Assembly (NCBI RefSeq): GCF_029227915.1
Contig: NC_079876.1
Coordinates: forward strand, 38,609,828-38,673,827
Length of the DNA stretch: 64,000 nt
Origin: Hydractinia symbiolongicarpus
Taxonomy: Eukaryota > Cnidaria > Hydrozoa > Anthoathecata > Hydractiniidae
Direction: 5' to 3'
The notes under the pieces were generated by a model that was not told the DNA's origin, made no database searches, and saw nothing but the letters and a program-made list of their open reading frames with translations. Below, one piece after another: positions 1 through 11,269 of the stretch (within the stretch, counting starts at the first letter, position 1; each line of letters opens with the position of its first letter). The translations under genes and the position numbers were made by a program.

Positions 1-1199
1 TGAGTTTACACCCTGGGTACTATCTTTGTATACTTTTGACTATACGGGCCGAGTCCGGGATTTACGGGAAATCGCAGGTTTTCGTTTGCCGGCGATTAAA
101 CTTCTTTTATTCAGCGTCTCATCAAAAATGAAAACATTTTTGAAAACTACAAGTCTCATGCGTTTAAGTGGAGAAAATATAATTTAAAAAATCGTTCGGG
201 AAATGAGTTTACTCCCTGGGTACTTTCTTTGTATACTTTTAATTATATGGTCCGAGTCCAGGGTTTACGGGAAATGGCGGGTTTTCGTTTGCCAGCATTA
301 AACTTTTTTTATTCAGCGTCTCATCAAAAATGAAAACATTTTTGAAAACTACAAGTCTCATGCGTTTTAGTGGTGAAAAAATAATATAAAAAATCGTTCG
401 GGAAATGAGTTTACTCCCTGGGTACTTTTATTGTATACTTTTGACTATGCGGGCCAAGCCCGGGATTTACGGGAAATGGCGTGTTTTCTTTTGCCGGCGA
501 TTGAACTTCTTTTATCCAGTGTCTCATCAAAAATGAAAACATTTTTGAAAACTACAAGTCTCATGGGCTTTAGTGATGAAATAATAATTTAAAAAATCGT
601 TCTGGAAATGAGTTTACACCCTGGGTACTATCTTTGTATACTTTTGACTATACGGGTCGAGTCCGGGATTTACGGGAAATCGCAGGTTTTCGTTTGCCGG
701 CGATTAAACTTCTTTTATTCAGCGTCTCATCAAAAATGAAAACATTTTTGAAAACTACAAGTCTCATGCGTTTTAGTGGTGAAAATATAATTTAAAAAAT
801 CGTTCGGGAAATGAGTTTACTCCCTGGGTACTTTCTTTGTATACTTTTAATTATACATGCCGAGTCCAGGGTTTACAAGAAATGGCGGGTTTTCGTTTGC
901 CGGCATTAAACTTCTTTTATTCAGCGTCTCATCAAAAATGAAAACATTTTTGAAAACTACAAGTCTCATGCGTTTTAGTGGTGAAAAAATAATATAAAAA
1001 ATCGTTCGGGAAATGAGTTTACTCCCTGGGTACTTTCCTTGTATACTTTTGACTATGCGGGCCAAGCCCGGGATTTACGGGAAATGGCGTGTTTTCGTTT
1101 GCCGGCGATTAAACTTCTTTTATCCAGTGTCTCATCAAAAATAAAAACATTTTTGAAAACTAAAAGTCTCATGCGTTTTAGTGCTGAAAAGATAATTTA

Positions 1200-2992
1200 A
1201 AAAATCGTTTTGGAAATGAGTTTACTCACAGGGTACTTTCTTTGTATACATTCGACTATACGGCCAAGTCCGGGATTTACGGGAAATCGCGGGTTTTCGT
1301 TTGCCGGCGATTAAACCACTTTCATTAAGCGTCTCATCAAAATTGAAAACATTTTTGAAAATTACAAGTCTCATGCGTTTTAGTGGTGGAAAAATAATTT
1401 AAAAAATCGTTCGGGAAATGAGTTATCTCCCTGGGTACTTTCTTTGTATACTTTTGATTATACGGCCGAGTCCGGGGTTTACGGGAAATGGCGGGTTTTC
1501 GTTTGCCGACAATTAAACTTCTTTTATTCAGCGTCTCATCAAAAATGAAAACATTTTTAAAAACTACAAGTCTCATGCGTTTTAGTGGTGAAAAAATAAT
1601 TTAAAAAATCGTTCGGGAAATGAGTTTACTCCCTGGGTACTTTTTTTGTTTACTTTTGACTATACGGGCCGAGTCCGGGATTTACGGGAAGACGCGGGTT
1701 TTCGTTTGCCGGCGATTAAACTTCTTTTATTCAGCGTCTCATCAAAAACTAAAACATTTTTAAAAACTACAAGTCTCATGGCCTTTAGTGGTGAAATAAT
1801 AATTTAAAAAATCGTTCGGGAAATGAGTTTACACCCTGGGTACTTTCTTTGTATACTTTTGACTATACGGGCCGAGTCCGGGATTTACGGGAAATCGCAA
1901 GTTTTCGTTTGCCGGCGATTAAACTTCTTTTATTCAGCGTCTCATCAAAAATGAAAACATTTTTAAAAACTACAAGTCTCATGGGTTTTAGTGGTGAAAA
2001 AATAATTTAAAAAATCGTTCTGGAAATGAGTTTACACCCTGGGTACTTTCTTTGTATACTTTTGACTATACGGGCCGAGTCGGGGGTTTACGGGAAATGG
2101 CAGGTTTTCGTTTGCCGGCGATTAAACTTCTTTTATTCAGCATCTCATCAATCGAAAACTACAAGTCTCATGCGTTTTAGTGGTGAAAAAATAATTTAAA
2201 AATCCGTTCGGGAAATGAGTTTACACCCTGGGTACTTTCTTTGTATACTTTTGACTATACGGGCCGAGTCCGGGATTTACGGGAAATCGCAGGTTTTCGT
2301 TTGCCGGCGATTAAATTTCTTTCATTCAGCGTCTTATCAAAAATGAAAACATTTTTGAAAACTACAAGTCTCATGCGTTTTAGTGGTGAAAAAATAATTT
2401 AAAAAATCGTTTTGGAAATGAGTTTACTCACAGGGTACTTTCTTTGTATACATTCGACTATACGGCCAAGTCCGGGATTTACGGGAAATCGCGGGTTTTC
2501 GTTTGCCGGCGATTAAACCACTTTCATTAAGCGTCTCATCAAAATTGAAAACATTTTTGAAAATTACAAGTCTCATGCGTTTTAGTGGTGGAAAAATAAT
2601 TTAAAAAATCGTTCGGGAAATGAGTTATCTCCCTGGGTACTTTCTTTGTATACTTTTGATTATACGGCCGAGTCCGGGGTTTACGGGAAATGGCGGATTT
2701 TCGTTTGCCGACAATTAAACTTCTTTTATTCAGCGTCTCATCAAAAATGAAAACATTTTTAAAAACTACAAGTCTCATGCGTTTTAGTGGTGAAAAAATA
2801 ATTTAAAAAATCGTTCGGGAAATGAGTTTACTCCCTGGGTACTTTCTTTGTTTACTTTTGACTATACGGGCCGAGTCCGGGATTTACGGGAAGACGCGGG
2901 TTTTCGTTTGCCGGCGATTAAACTTCTTTTATTCAGCGTCTCATCAAAAACTAAAACATTTTTAAAAACTACAAGTCTCATGGCCTTTAGTG
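1200..2992. repeat. 6-monomer duplication, offset 1202 bp
   Basis: About 590 bp from 1200 recurs at about 2402, including the uncommon forms CGGCCAAGTCCGG, GAGTTATCTCCC, CCGACAATTAAAC and GGGAAGACGCGGG. The offset is below six full monomers because one intervening copy carries a 14-bp deletion near 2150. A separate pair, about 2190-2390 and 3000-3200, shares AAAAATCCGTTCGG and CATTCAGCGTCTTATC at an offset of about 810 bp (four monomers). Boundaries are by eye. Confidence 0.85.
2145..2158 (+). repeat. 14-bp internal deletion in one monomer
   Basis: The monomer starting at 2027 is 189 bp. It reads CTCATCAATCGAAAACTAC where the majority form has the whole 122-143 inverted repeat before GAAAACTAC. 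The deletion removes most of that dyad. The loss falls between short A-rich repeats, as expected of slippage or of deletion at a hairpin. Confidence 0.9.
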
Positions 2993-4084
2993 GTGAAAAA
3001 ATAATTTAAAAATCCGTTCGGGAAATGAGTTTACACCCTGGTTACTTTCTTTGTATACTTTTGACTGTACGGGCCGAGTCCGGGATTTACGGGAAATCGC
3101 AGGTTTTCGTTTGCCGGCGATTAAACTTCTTTCATTCAGCGTCTTATCAAAAATGAAAACATTTTTGAAAACTACAAGTCTCATGCGTTTTAGTGGTGAA
3201 ATAATAATTTAAAAAATCGTTCGGGAAATGAGTTTACTCCCTGGGTACTTTCTTTGTATACTTTTGATTATACGGGCCGAGTCCGGGGTTTACGGGAAAT
3301 GGCGGGTTTTCGTTTGCCGGCGATTAAACTTCCTTTAATCAGCGTCTCATTAAAAATGAAGACATTTTTGAAAACTACAAGTCTCATGCGTTTTAGTGGT
3401 GAAAAGATAATTTAAAAAATCGTTTTGGAAATGAGTTTACTCACAGGGTAATTTCTTTGTATACATTCGACTATACGGGCCAAGCCCGGGATTTACGGGA
3501 AATCGCGGGTTTTCGTTTCCCGGCGATTTAACCACTTTCATTAAGCGTCTCATCAAAAATGAAAACATTTCTGAAAACTACAAGTCTCTTGCGTTTTAGT
3601 GGTGAAAAAATAATTTAAAAAATCGTTCGGGAAATGAGTTTACTCCCTGGGTACTTTCTTTGTATACTTTTGACTATACGGGCCGAGTCCGGGATTTACG
3701 GGAAATTGCGGGTTTTCGTTTGCCGGCGATTAAACTTCTTTTATTCAGCGTCTCATCAAAAATGAAAACATTTTTAAAAACTACAAGTCTCATGGGCGTA
3801 AGTGGTGAAATAATAATTTAAAAAATCGTTTGGGAAATTAGTTTACTCCCTGGGTACTATCTTTGTATACTTTTGACTATACGGCCCAAGCCCGGGATTT
3901 ACGGGAAATCGCGGGTTTTCGTTTGCCGGCGATTAAACTTCTTTTATTCAGCGTCTCATCAAAAATGAAAACATTTTCGAAAACTACAAGTCTTATGCGT
4001 TTTAGTGGTGAAAAAATAATTTAAAAAATCGTTCGGGAAATGAGTTTACTCCCTGGGTACTTTCTTTGTATACTTTTGACTATA

Positions 4085-4118
4085 CGGGCCGAGTCCGGGA
4101 TTTACGGGAAATCGCGGG
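4085..4118 (+). other. Helically spaced CGGG cluster in the GC-rich monomer core (example copy)
   Basis: CGGG occurs at monomer positions 45, 56, 65 and 75, spacings of 11, 9 and 10 bp, close to one DNA helical turn, with a further CGG at 90 and one CGGG near the monomer end at 197. Type A copies read CGGGCCGAGTCCGGG and type B copies CGGGCCAAGCCCGGG across the first two blocks, so both blocks survive in both subtypes. The arrangement would put equal sites on one face of the helix. A binding protein is not shown by the sequence. Confidence 0.7.
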
Positions 4119-4161
4119 TTTTCGTTTGCCGGCGATTAAACCTCTTTCATTAAGCGTCTCA

Positions 4162-4183
4162 TCAAAAATGAAAACATTTTTGA
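4162..4183. repeat. Perfect 9-bp inverted repeat inside the monomer (example copy)
   Basis: The left arm TCAAAAATG and right arm CATTTTTGA are exact reverse complements around a 4-nt AAAA loop, at monomer positions 122-130 and 135-143. The structure is present in a large share of monomers. Common variants break it: a CATTTCTGA right arm in many type B copies, CATTTTTAA in copies followed by ATGGGC, and left-arm changes such as CAGAAATG or CACAAATG. It could form a small cruciform or bind a dimeric protein. It could also be a chance product of A/T-rich sequence, and its frequent disruption argues against strict selection. Confidence 0.8.
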
Positions 4184-4615
4184 AAACTACAAGTCTCATG
4201 CGTTTTAGTGGTGAAAAAATAATTTAAAAAATCGTTCGGGAAATGAGTTTACTCCCTGGGTACTTTCTTTGTATACTTTTGACTATACGGGCCAAGCCCG
4301 GGATTTACGGGAAGTCACGGGATTTCGTTTGCCGGCGATTAAACCTCTTTTATTAAGCGTCTCATCAAAAATGAAAACATTTTTGAAAACTGCAAGTCTC
4401 ATACGTTTTAGTGGTGAAAAGATAATTGAAAAAATCGTTTCGGAAATGAGTTTACTCACATGGTACTTTCTTTGTATACATTCGACTATACGGGCCAAGC
4501 CCGGGATATACGGGAAATCGCGGGTTTTCGTTTGCCGGCGATTAAACCACTTTCATTAAGCGTCTCATCAAAAATGAAAACATTTCTGAAAACTACAAGT
4601 CTCATGCGTTTTAGT

Positions 4616-5640
4616 GGTGAAAATTAATTTAAAAAATGGTTCGGGAAATGAGTTTACTCCCTAGATACTTTCTTTGTATACTTTTGACTATACGGGCGAG
4701 TCCGGGATTTACGGGAAGTCGCGGGTTTTCGTTTGCCGGCAATTAAACTTCTTTTATTCAGCGTCTCAGCAAAAATAAAAACATTTTTAAAAACTACAAG
4801 TCTCATGCGTTTTAGTGGTGAAAAAATAATTTAAAAAATCGTTTGGGAAATGAGTTTACTCCCTGGGTACTTTCTTTGTTTACTTTTGACTATACGGGCC
4901 GAGTCCGGGATTTACGGGAAGTCGCGGGTTTTCGTTTGCCGGCGATTAAACTTCTTTTATTCAGCGTCTCATCAAAAATGAAAACATTTTTGAAAACTAC
5001 AAGTCTCATGCGTTTTAGTGGTGAAAAAATAATTTAAAAAATCGTTCGGGAAATGAGTTTACTCCCTGGGTACTTTCTTTGTATACTTTTGACTATGCGG
5101 GCCGAGTCCGGGGTTTACGGGAAATGGCGGGTTTTCGTTTGCCGGCGATTAAACTTCTTTTATTCAGGGTCTCATCAAAAATGAAAACATTTTTGAAAAC
5201 TACAAGTCTCAAGCGTTTTAGTGGTGAAAAGATAATTTAAAAAATCGTTTTGGAAATGAGTTTACTCACAGGGTACTTTCTTTGTATACATTCGACTATA
5301 CGGGCCAAGCCCGGGATTTACGGGAAATCGCGGGTTTTCGTTTGCCGGCGATTAAACCACTTTCATTAAGCGTCTCATCAAAAATGAAAACATTTCTGAA
5401 AACTACAAGTCTCATGCGTTTTAGTGGTGAAAATTAATTTAAAAAATCGTTCGGGAAATGAGTTTACTCCCTAGATACTTTCTTTGTATACTTTTGACTA
5501 TACGGGAGAGTCCGGGATTTACGGGAAGTCGCGGGTTTTCGTTTGCCGGCAATTAAACTTCTTTTATTCAGCGTCTCAGCAAAAATGAAAACATTTTTAA
5601 AAACTACAAGTCTCATGGGCTTTAGTGGTGAAATAATAAT
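4616..5640. repeat. 4-monomer duplication, offset ~810 bp
   Basis: The GAAAATTAATTT tail, the CCCTAGATACTTT block, the one-base-short TACGGGCGAGTCC or TACGGGAGAGTCC core, CCGGCAATTAAAC and CTCAGCAAAAAT recur together at about 4616 and 5426. This combination is rare elsewhere, so the two segments are copies of one event. Confidence 0.85.
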
Positions 5641-8000
5641 TTAAAAAATCGTTCGGGAAATGAGTTTACACCCCGGGTACTTTCTTTGTATACTTTTGAC
5701 TATACGGGCCGAGTCCGGGATTTACGGGAAATCGCAGGTTTTCGTTTGCCGGCGATTAAACTTTTTTTATTCAGCGTCTCATCAAAAATGAAAACATTTT
5801 TGAAAACTACAAGTCTCATGCGTTTTAGTGGTGAAAAAATAATTTAAAAAATCGTTCGGGAAATGAGTTTACTCCCTGGGTACTTTCTTTGTTTACTTTT
5901 GACTATACGGGCCGAGTCCGGGATTTACGGGAAGTCGCGGGTTTTCGTTTGCCGGCGATTAAACTTCTTTTATTCAGCGTCTCATCAAAAATGAAAATAT
6001 TTTTAAATACTACAAGTCTCATGGGCTTTAGTGGTGAAATAATAATTTAAAAAATCGTTCGGGAAATGAGTTTACACCCTGGGTACTTTCTTTGTATACT
6101 TTTGACTATACGGGCCGAGTCCGGGATTTACGGGAAATCGCAGGTTTTCGTTTGCCGGCGATTAAACTTCTTTTATTCAGCGTCTCATCAAAAATGAAAA
6201 CATTTTTGAAAACTACAAGTCTCATGCGTTTTAGTGGTGAAAAAATAATTTAAAAATCGTTCGGGAAATGAGTTTACTCCCTGGGTACTTTCTTTGTATA
6301 CTTTTGACTATGCGGGCCGAGTCCGGGGTTTACGGGAAATGGCGGGTTTTCGTTTGCCGGCGATTAAACTTCTTTTATTCAGGGTCTCATCAAAAATGAA
6401 AACATTTTTGAAAACTACAAGTCTCAAGCGTTTTAGTGGTGAAAAGATAATTTAAAAAATCGTTTTGGAAATGAGTTTACTCACAGGGTACTTTCTTTGT
6501 GTACATTCGACTATACGGGCCAAGCCCGGGATTTACGGGAAATAGCAGGTTTTCGTTTTGCCGGCGATTAAACCACTTTCATTAAGCGTCTCATCAAAAA
6601 TGAAAACATTTCTGAAAACTACAAATCTCATGCGTTTTAGTGGTGAAAAAATAATTTAAAAATTCGTTCGGGAAATGAGTTTACTCACTGGGTACTTTCC
6701 TTGTATACTTTTGACTATACGGGCCGAGTCCGGAATTTACGGGAAATCGCGGGTTTTCGTTTGCCGGCGATTAATTTTCTTTTATTCAGCGTCTTATCAA
6801 AAATGAAAACATTTTTAAAAACTACAAGTCTCATGGGCTTTAGTGGTGAAATAATAATTTAAAAAATCGTTTGGGAAATGAGTTTACTCCCTGGGTACTT
6901 TCTTTGTATACTTTAGACTATACGGGCCGATTCCGGGGTTTACGGGAAATGGCGGGTTTTCGTTTGCCGGCGATTAAACTTCTTTTATTCAGCGTCTCAT
7001 CAAAAATGAAAACATTTTTGAAAACTACAAGTCTCATGCGTTTTAGTGGTGAAAAGATAATTTAAAAAATCGTTCTGGAAAGGAGTTTACTCACAGGGTA
7101 CTTTCTTTGTATACATTCGACTATACGGGCCAAGCCCGGGATTTACAGGAAATCGCCGGTTTTCGTTTGCCGGCGATTAAACCACTTTCATTAAGCGTCT
7201 CATCAAAAATGAAAACATTTCTGAAAACTACAAGTCTCATGCGTTTTAGTGGTGAAAATTAATTTAAAAAATCGTTCGGGAAATGAGTTTACTCCCTGGA
7301 TACTTTCTTTGTATACTTTTGACTATACAGCCGAGTCCGGGATTTACGGGAAGTCGCGGGTTTTCGTTTGCCGGCAATTAAACTTCTTTTATTCAGCGTC
7401 TCATCAAAAATGAAAACATTTTTAAAAACTACAAGTCTCATGGGCTTTAGTGGTGAAATAATAATTTAAAAAATCGTTCGGGAAATGAGTTTACACCCCG
7501 GGTACTTTCTTTGTATACTTTTGACTATACGGGCCGAGTCCGGGATTTACGGGAAATCGCAGGTTTTCGTTTGCCGGCGATTAAACTTTTTTTATTCAGC
7601 GTCTCATCAAAAATGAAAACATTTTTTTAAAACTACAAGTCTCATGCGTTTTAGTGGTGAAAAAATAATTTAAAAAATCGTTCGGGAAATGAGTTTACTC
7701 CCTGGGTACTTTCTTTGTATACTTTTGACTATACGGGCCGAGTCCGGGATTTACGGGAAGTCGCGGGTTTCGTTTGCCGGCGATTAAACTTCTTTTATTC
7801 AGCGTCTCATCAAAAATGAAAATATTTTTAAATACTACAAGTCTCATGGGCTTTAGTGGTGAAATAATAATTTAAAAAATCGTTCGAGAAATGAGTTTAC
7901 ACCCCCGGTACTTTCTTTGTATACTTTTGACTATACGGGCCGAGTCCGGGATTTACGGGAAATCGCAGGTTTTCGTTTGCCGGCGATTAAACTTCTTTTA
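5240..8000. repeat. 9-monomer duplication, offset 1825 bp
   Basis: Segment about 5240-6170 recurs at about 7065-7995. Shared markers, in the same order, are the GAAAATTAATTT tail, CCGGCAATTAAAC, ACACCCCGGGTAC, the extended T-run before ATTCAGCG, and GAAAATATTTTTAAATACTAC. The second copy has point differences, for example TACAGCCGAG and TTCGAGAAATGAG. Confidence 0.85.
5257..5458 (+). repeat. Type B monomer (ACATTCGAC / CCAAGCCC subfamily), example
   Basis: Many monomers differ from the majority form by a linked set of changes: CTCACAGGG instead of CTCCCTGGG, TATACATTCGAC instead of TATACTTTTGAC, GGGCCAAGCCCGG instead of GGGCCGAGTCCGG, ACCACTTTCATTAAG instead of ACTTCTTTTATTCAG, and often CATTTCTGAAAAC. 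These travel together in copies dispersed from about 1.2 kb to the right edge, interleaved with type A copies, which gives the higher-order units their internal order. Recombinant copies carrying only part of the set are frequent, so the two types have exchanged sequence. Confidence 0.85.
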
Positions 8001-9098
8001 TTCAGGGTCTCATCAAAAATGAAAACATTTTAGAAAAGTACAAGTCTCAAGCGTTTTAGTGGTGAAAAGATAATTTAAAAAATCGTTTTGGAAATGAGTT
8101 TACTCACAGGGTACTTTCTTTGTATACATTCGACTATACGGGCCAAGCCCGGGATTTACGGGAAATGGCGGGTTTTCGTTTGCCGGCGATTAAACCACTT
8201 TCATTAAGCGTCTCATCAAAAATGAAAACATTTCTGAAAACTACAAATCTCATGCGTTTTAGTGGTGAAAAAATAATTTAAAAATTCGTTCGGGAACTGA
8301 GTTTACTCACTGGGTACTTTCCTTGTATACTTTTGACTATACGGGCCGAGTCCGGGATTTACGGGAAATCGCGGGTTTTCGTTTGCCGGCGATTAAACTT
8401 CCTTTATTCAGCGTCTCATCAAAAATGAAAACATTTTTAAAAACTACAAGTCTCATGGGCTTTAGTGGTGAAATAATAATTTAAAAAATCGTTCGAGAAA
8501 TGAGTTTACACCCCGGGTACTTTCTTTGTATACTTTTGACTATACGGGCCGAGTCCGGGATTTACGGGAAATCGCAGGTTTTCGTTTGCCGGCGATTAAA
8601 CTTCTTTTATTCAGGGTCTCATCAAAAATGAAAACATTTTTGAAAAGTACAAGTCTCAAGCGTTTTAGTGGTGAAAAGATAATTTAAAAAATCGTTTTGG
8701 AAATGAGTTTACTCACAGGGTACTTTCTTTGTATACATTCGACTATACGGGCCAAGCCCGGGATTTACGGGAAATGGCGGGTTTTCGTTTGCCGGCGATT
8801 AAACCACTTTCATTAAGCGTCTCATCAAAAATGAAAACATTTCTGAAAACTACAAATCTCATGCGTTTTAGTGGTGAAAAAATAATTTAAAAATTCGTTC
8901 GGGGACTGAGTTTACTCACTGGGTACTTTCCTTGTATACTTTTGACTATACGGGCCGAGTCCGGGATTTACGGGAAATCGCGGGTTTTCGTTTGCCGGCG
9001 ATTAAACTTCCTTTATTCAGCGTCTCATCAAAAATGAAAACATTTTTAAAAACTACAAGTCTCATGGGCTTTAGTGGTGAAATAATAATTTAAAAAAT
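7881..9098. repeat. Tandem 3-monomer duplication, unit ~609 bp
   Basis: Two abutting copies, about 7881-8489 and 8490-9098, share TTCGAGAAATGAGTTTACACC, TTCAGGGTCTCATC, AAAAGTACAAGTCTCAAGCG, CTACAAATCTCATGCG and AAAAATTCGTTCGGG in the same order. A related, more diverged series with the same markers continues to about 10 kb (AAAAGTACAAG again near 9658). Confidence 0.85.
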
Positions 9099-11122
9099 CG
9101 TTTGGGAAATGAGTTTACTCCCTGGGTACTTTCTTTGTATACTTTTGACTATACGGGCCGAGTCCGGGGTTTACGGGAAATGGCGGGTTTTTGTTTGCCG
9201 GCGATTAAACTTCTTTTATTCAGCGTCTCATCAAAAATGAAAACATTTTTGAAAACTCTAAGTCTCATGCGTTTTAATGGTGAAAAAATAATTTAAAAAA
9301 TCGTTCGGGAAATGAGTTTACTCCCTGGGTACTTTCTTTGTATACTTTTGACTATACGGGCCGAGTCCGGGATTTACGGGAAGTCGCGGGTTTTCGTTTG
9401 CCGGCGATTAAACTTCTTTTATTCAGCGTCTCATCAAAAATGAAAATATTTTTAAATACTACAAGTCTCATGCGTTTTAGTGGTGAAAAAATAATTTAAA
9501 AAATCATTCGGGAAATGAGTTTACTCCCTGGGTACTTTCTTTGTATACTTTTGACTATGCGGGCCGAGTCCGGGGTTTACGGGAAATGGCGGGTTTTCGT
9601 TTGCCGGCGATTAAACTTCTTTTATTCAGGGTCTCATCAAAAATGAAAACATTTTTGAAAAGTACAAGTCTCAAGCGTTTTAGTGGTGAAAAGATAATTT
9701 AAAAAATCGTTTTGGAAATGAGTTTACTCACAGGGTACTTTCTTTGTATACATTCGACTATACGGGCCAAGCCCGGGATTTACGGGAAATGGCGGGTTTT
9801 CGTTTGCCGGCGATTAAACCACTTTCATTAAGCGTCTCATCAAAAATGAAAACATTTCTGAAAACTACAAATCTCATGCGTTTTAGTGGTGAAAAAATAA
9901 TTTAAAAATTCGTTCGGGAACTGAGTTTACTCACTGGGTACTTTCCTTGTATACTTTTGACTATACGGGTCGAGTCCGGGGTTTACGGGAAATGGCGGGT
10001 TTTCGTTTGCCGGCGATTAAACCACTTTCATTAAGCGTCTCATCAAAAATGAAAACATTTTTAAAAACTACAAGTCTCATGGGCTTTAGTGGTGAAATAA
10101 TAATTTAAAAAATCGTTTGGGAAATGAGTTTACTCCCTGGGTACTTTCTTTGTATACTTTTGACTATACGGGCCGAGTCCGGGGTTTACGGGAAATGGCG
10201 GGTTTTTGTTTGCCGGCGATTAAACTTCTTTTATTCAGCGTCTCATCAAAAATGAAAACATTTTTGAAAACTACAAGTCTCATGCGTTTTAGTGGTGAAA
10301 AAATAATTTAAAAAATCGTTCGGGAAATGAGTTTACTCCCTGGGTACTTTCTTTGTATACTTTTGACTATACGGGCCGAGTCCGGGATTTACGGGAAGTC
10401 GCGGGTTTTCGTTTGCCGGCGATTAAACTTCTTTTATTCAGCGTCTCATCAAAAATGAAAATATTTTTAAATACTACAAGTCTCATGGGCTTTAGTGGTG
10501 AAATAATAATTTAAAAAATCGTTCGGGAAATGAGTTTACACCCTGGGTACTTTCTTTGTATACTTTTGACTATACGGGCCGAGTCCGGGATTTACGGGAA
10601 ATCGCAGGTTTTCGTTTGCCGGCGATTGAACTTCTTTTATTCAGCGTCTCATCAAAAATTAAAACATTTTTAAAAACTACAAGTCTCAAGCGTTTTAGTG
10701 GTGAAAAGATAATTTAAAAAATCGTTTTGGAAATGAGTTTACTCACAGGGTACTTTCTTTGTATACTTTCGACTATACGGGCCGAGTCTGGGATTTACGG
10801 GAAGTCGCGGGTTTTCGTTTGCCGGCGATTAAACTTCTTTTATTCAGCGTCTCATCAAAAATGAAAATATTTTTAAATACTACAAGTCTCATGGTCTTTT
10901 GTGGTGAAATAATAATTTAAAAATTCGTTCGGGAAATGAGTTTACTCACTGGGTACTTTCCTTGTATACTTTTGACTATACGGGCCGAGTCGGGATTTAC
11001 GGGAAATCGCGGGTTTTCGTTTGCCGGCAATTAAACTTCTTTTATTCAGCGTCTCATCAAAAGATGAAAACATTTTTGAAAACTACAAGTCTCATGCGTT
11101 TTAGTGGTGAAAAAATAATTTA
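9093..11122. repeat. 5-monomer duplication, offset ~1015 bp
   Basis: About 9093-9480 and 10108-10495 match, including GGGTTTTTGTTTGCCGG and then GAAAATATTTTTAAATACTAC in the next copy. The copies diverge after about two monomers, so only part of the 5-monomer unit is still recognisable. Confidence 0.75.
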
Positions 11123-11269
11123 AAAAATCGTTCGGGAAATGAGTTTACTCCCTGGGTACTTTCTTTGTATACTTTTGACTATGCGGGCCGAGTCCGGGGT
11201 TTACGGGAAATGGCGGGTTTTCGTTTGCCGGCGATTAAACTTCTTTCTTTCAGGGTCTCATCAAAAATG

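Larger units (their letters stand above)
4041..4243 (+). repeat. Representative 203-bp satellite monomer (phase reference)
   Basis: This copy is close to the majority sequence and serves as reference, with monomer position 1 at the T of TGAGTTTAC. In order it holds: a GGGTAC block (about 15-20), the palindrome GTATAC (28-33), CGGG blocks at 45, 56, 65 and 75, GTTTGCCGGCGATTAAAC with the palindrome GCCGGC at 88-93, GCGTCTCATC (114-123), an inverted repeat at 122-143, CTACAAGTCTCATGCG (about 147-162), and an A-rich block ending TAATTTAAAAAATCG (about 180-194). By hand count it has about 77 G+C of 203 (38%). Its 3' middle reads CCTCTTTCATTAAG, the variant commoner in type B copies, showing that subtypes are mosaic. 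Confidence 0.95.

Noticed and set aside
4060-4084. TATA-like promoter at TTTGTATAC ... GACTATAC
   Set aside because: AT-rich six-mers are expected in a 38% GC repeat; nothing downstream is a gene and no transcription start evidence is available from sequence alone.
4120-4137. CENP-B box candidate around TTTCGTTTGCCGGCGAT
   Set aside because: It shares only TTCG (and TTCGTT with the mammalian box); the required central A and the CGGG end of the nTTCGnnnnAnnCGGGn core are missing in this register, and I found no better match on the other strand.
4231-4246. tRNA-like B box at ATCGTTCGGGAAAT (tRNA-derived repeat idea)
   Set aside because: Only GTTCG matches the GGTTCGANNCC pattern, no A box lies at a suitable distance, and no cloverleaf can be drawn. 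The monomer does not look SINE-derived.
4244-4559. Transposon or LTR remnants as the origin of the repeat
   Set aside because: No terminal inverted repeats, target-site duplications, polypurine tract or primer-binding site accompany the monomer, and no copy is flanked by non-satellite DNA in this window. An ancient mobile-element origin cannot be excluded but has no support here.
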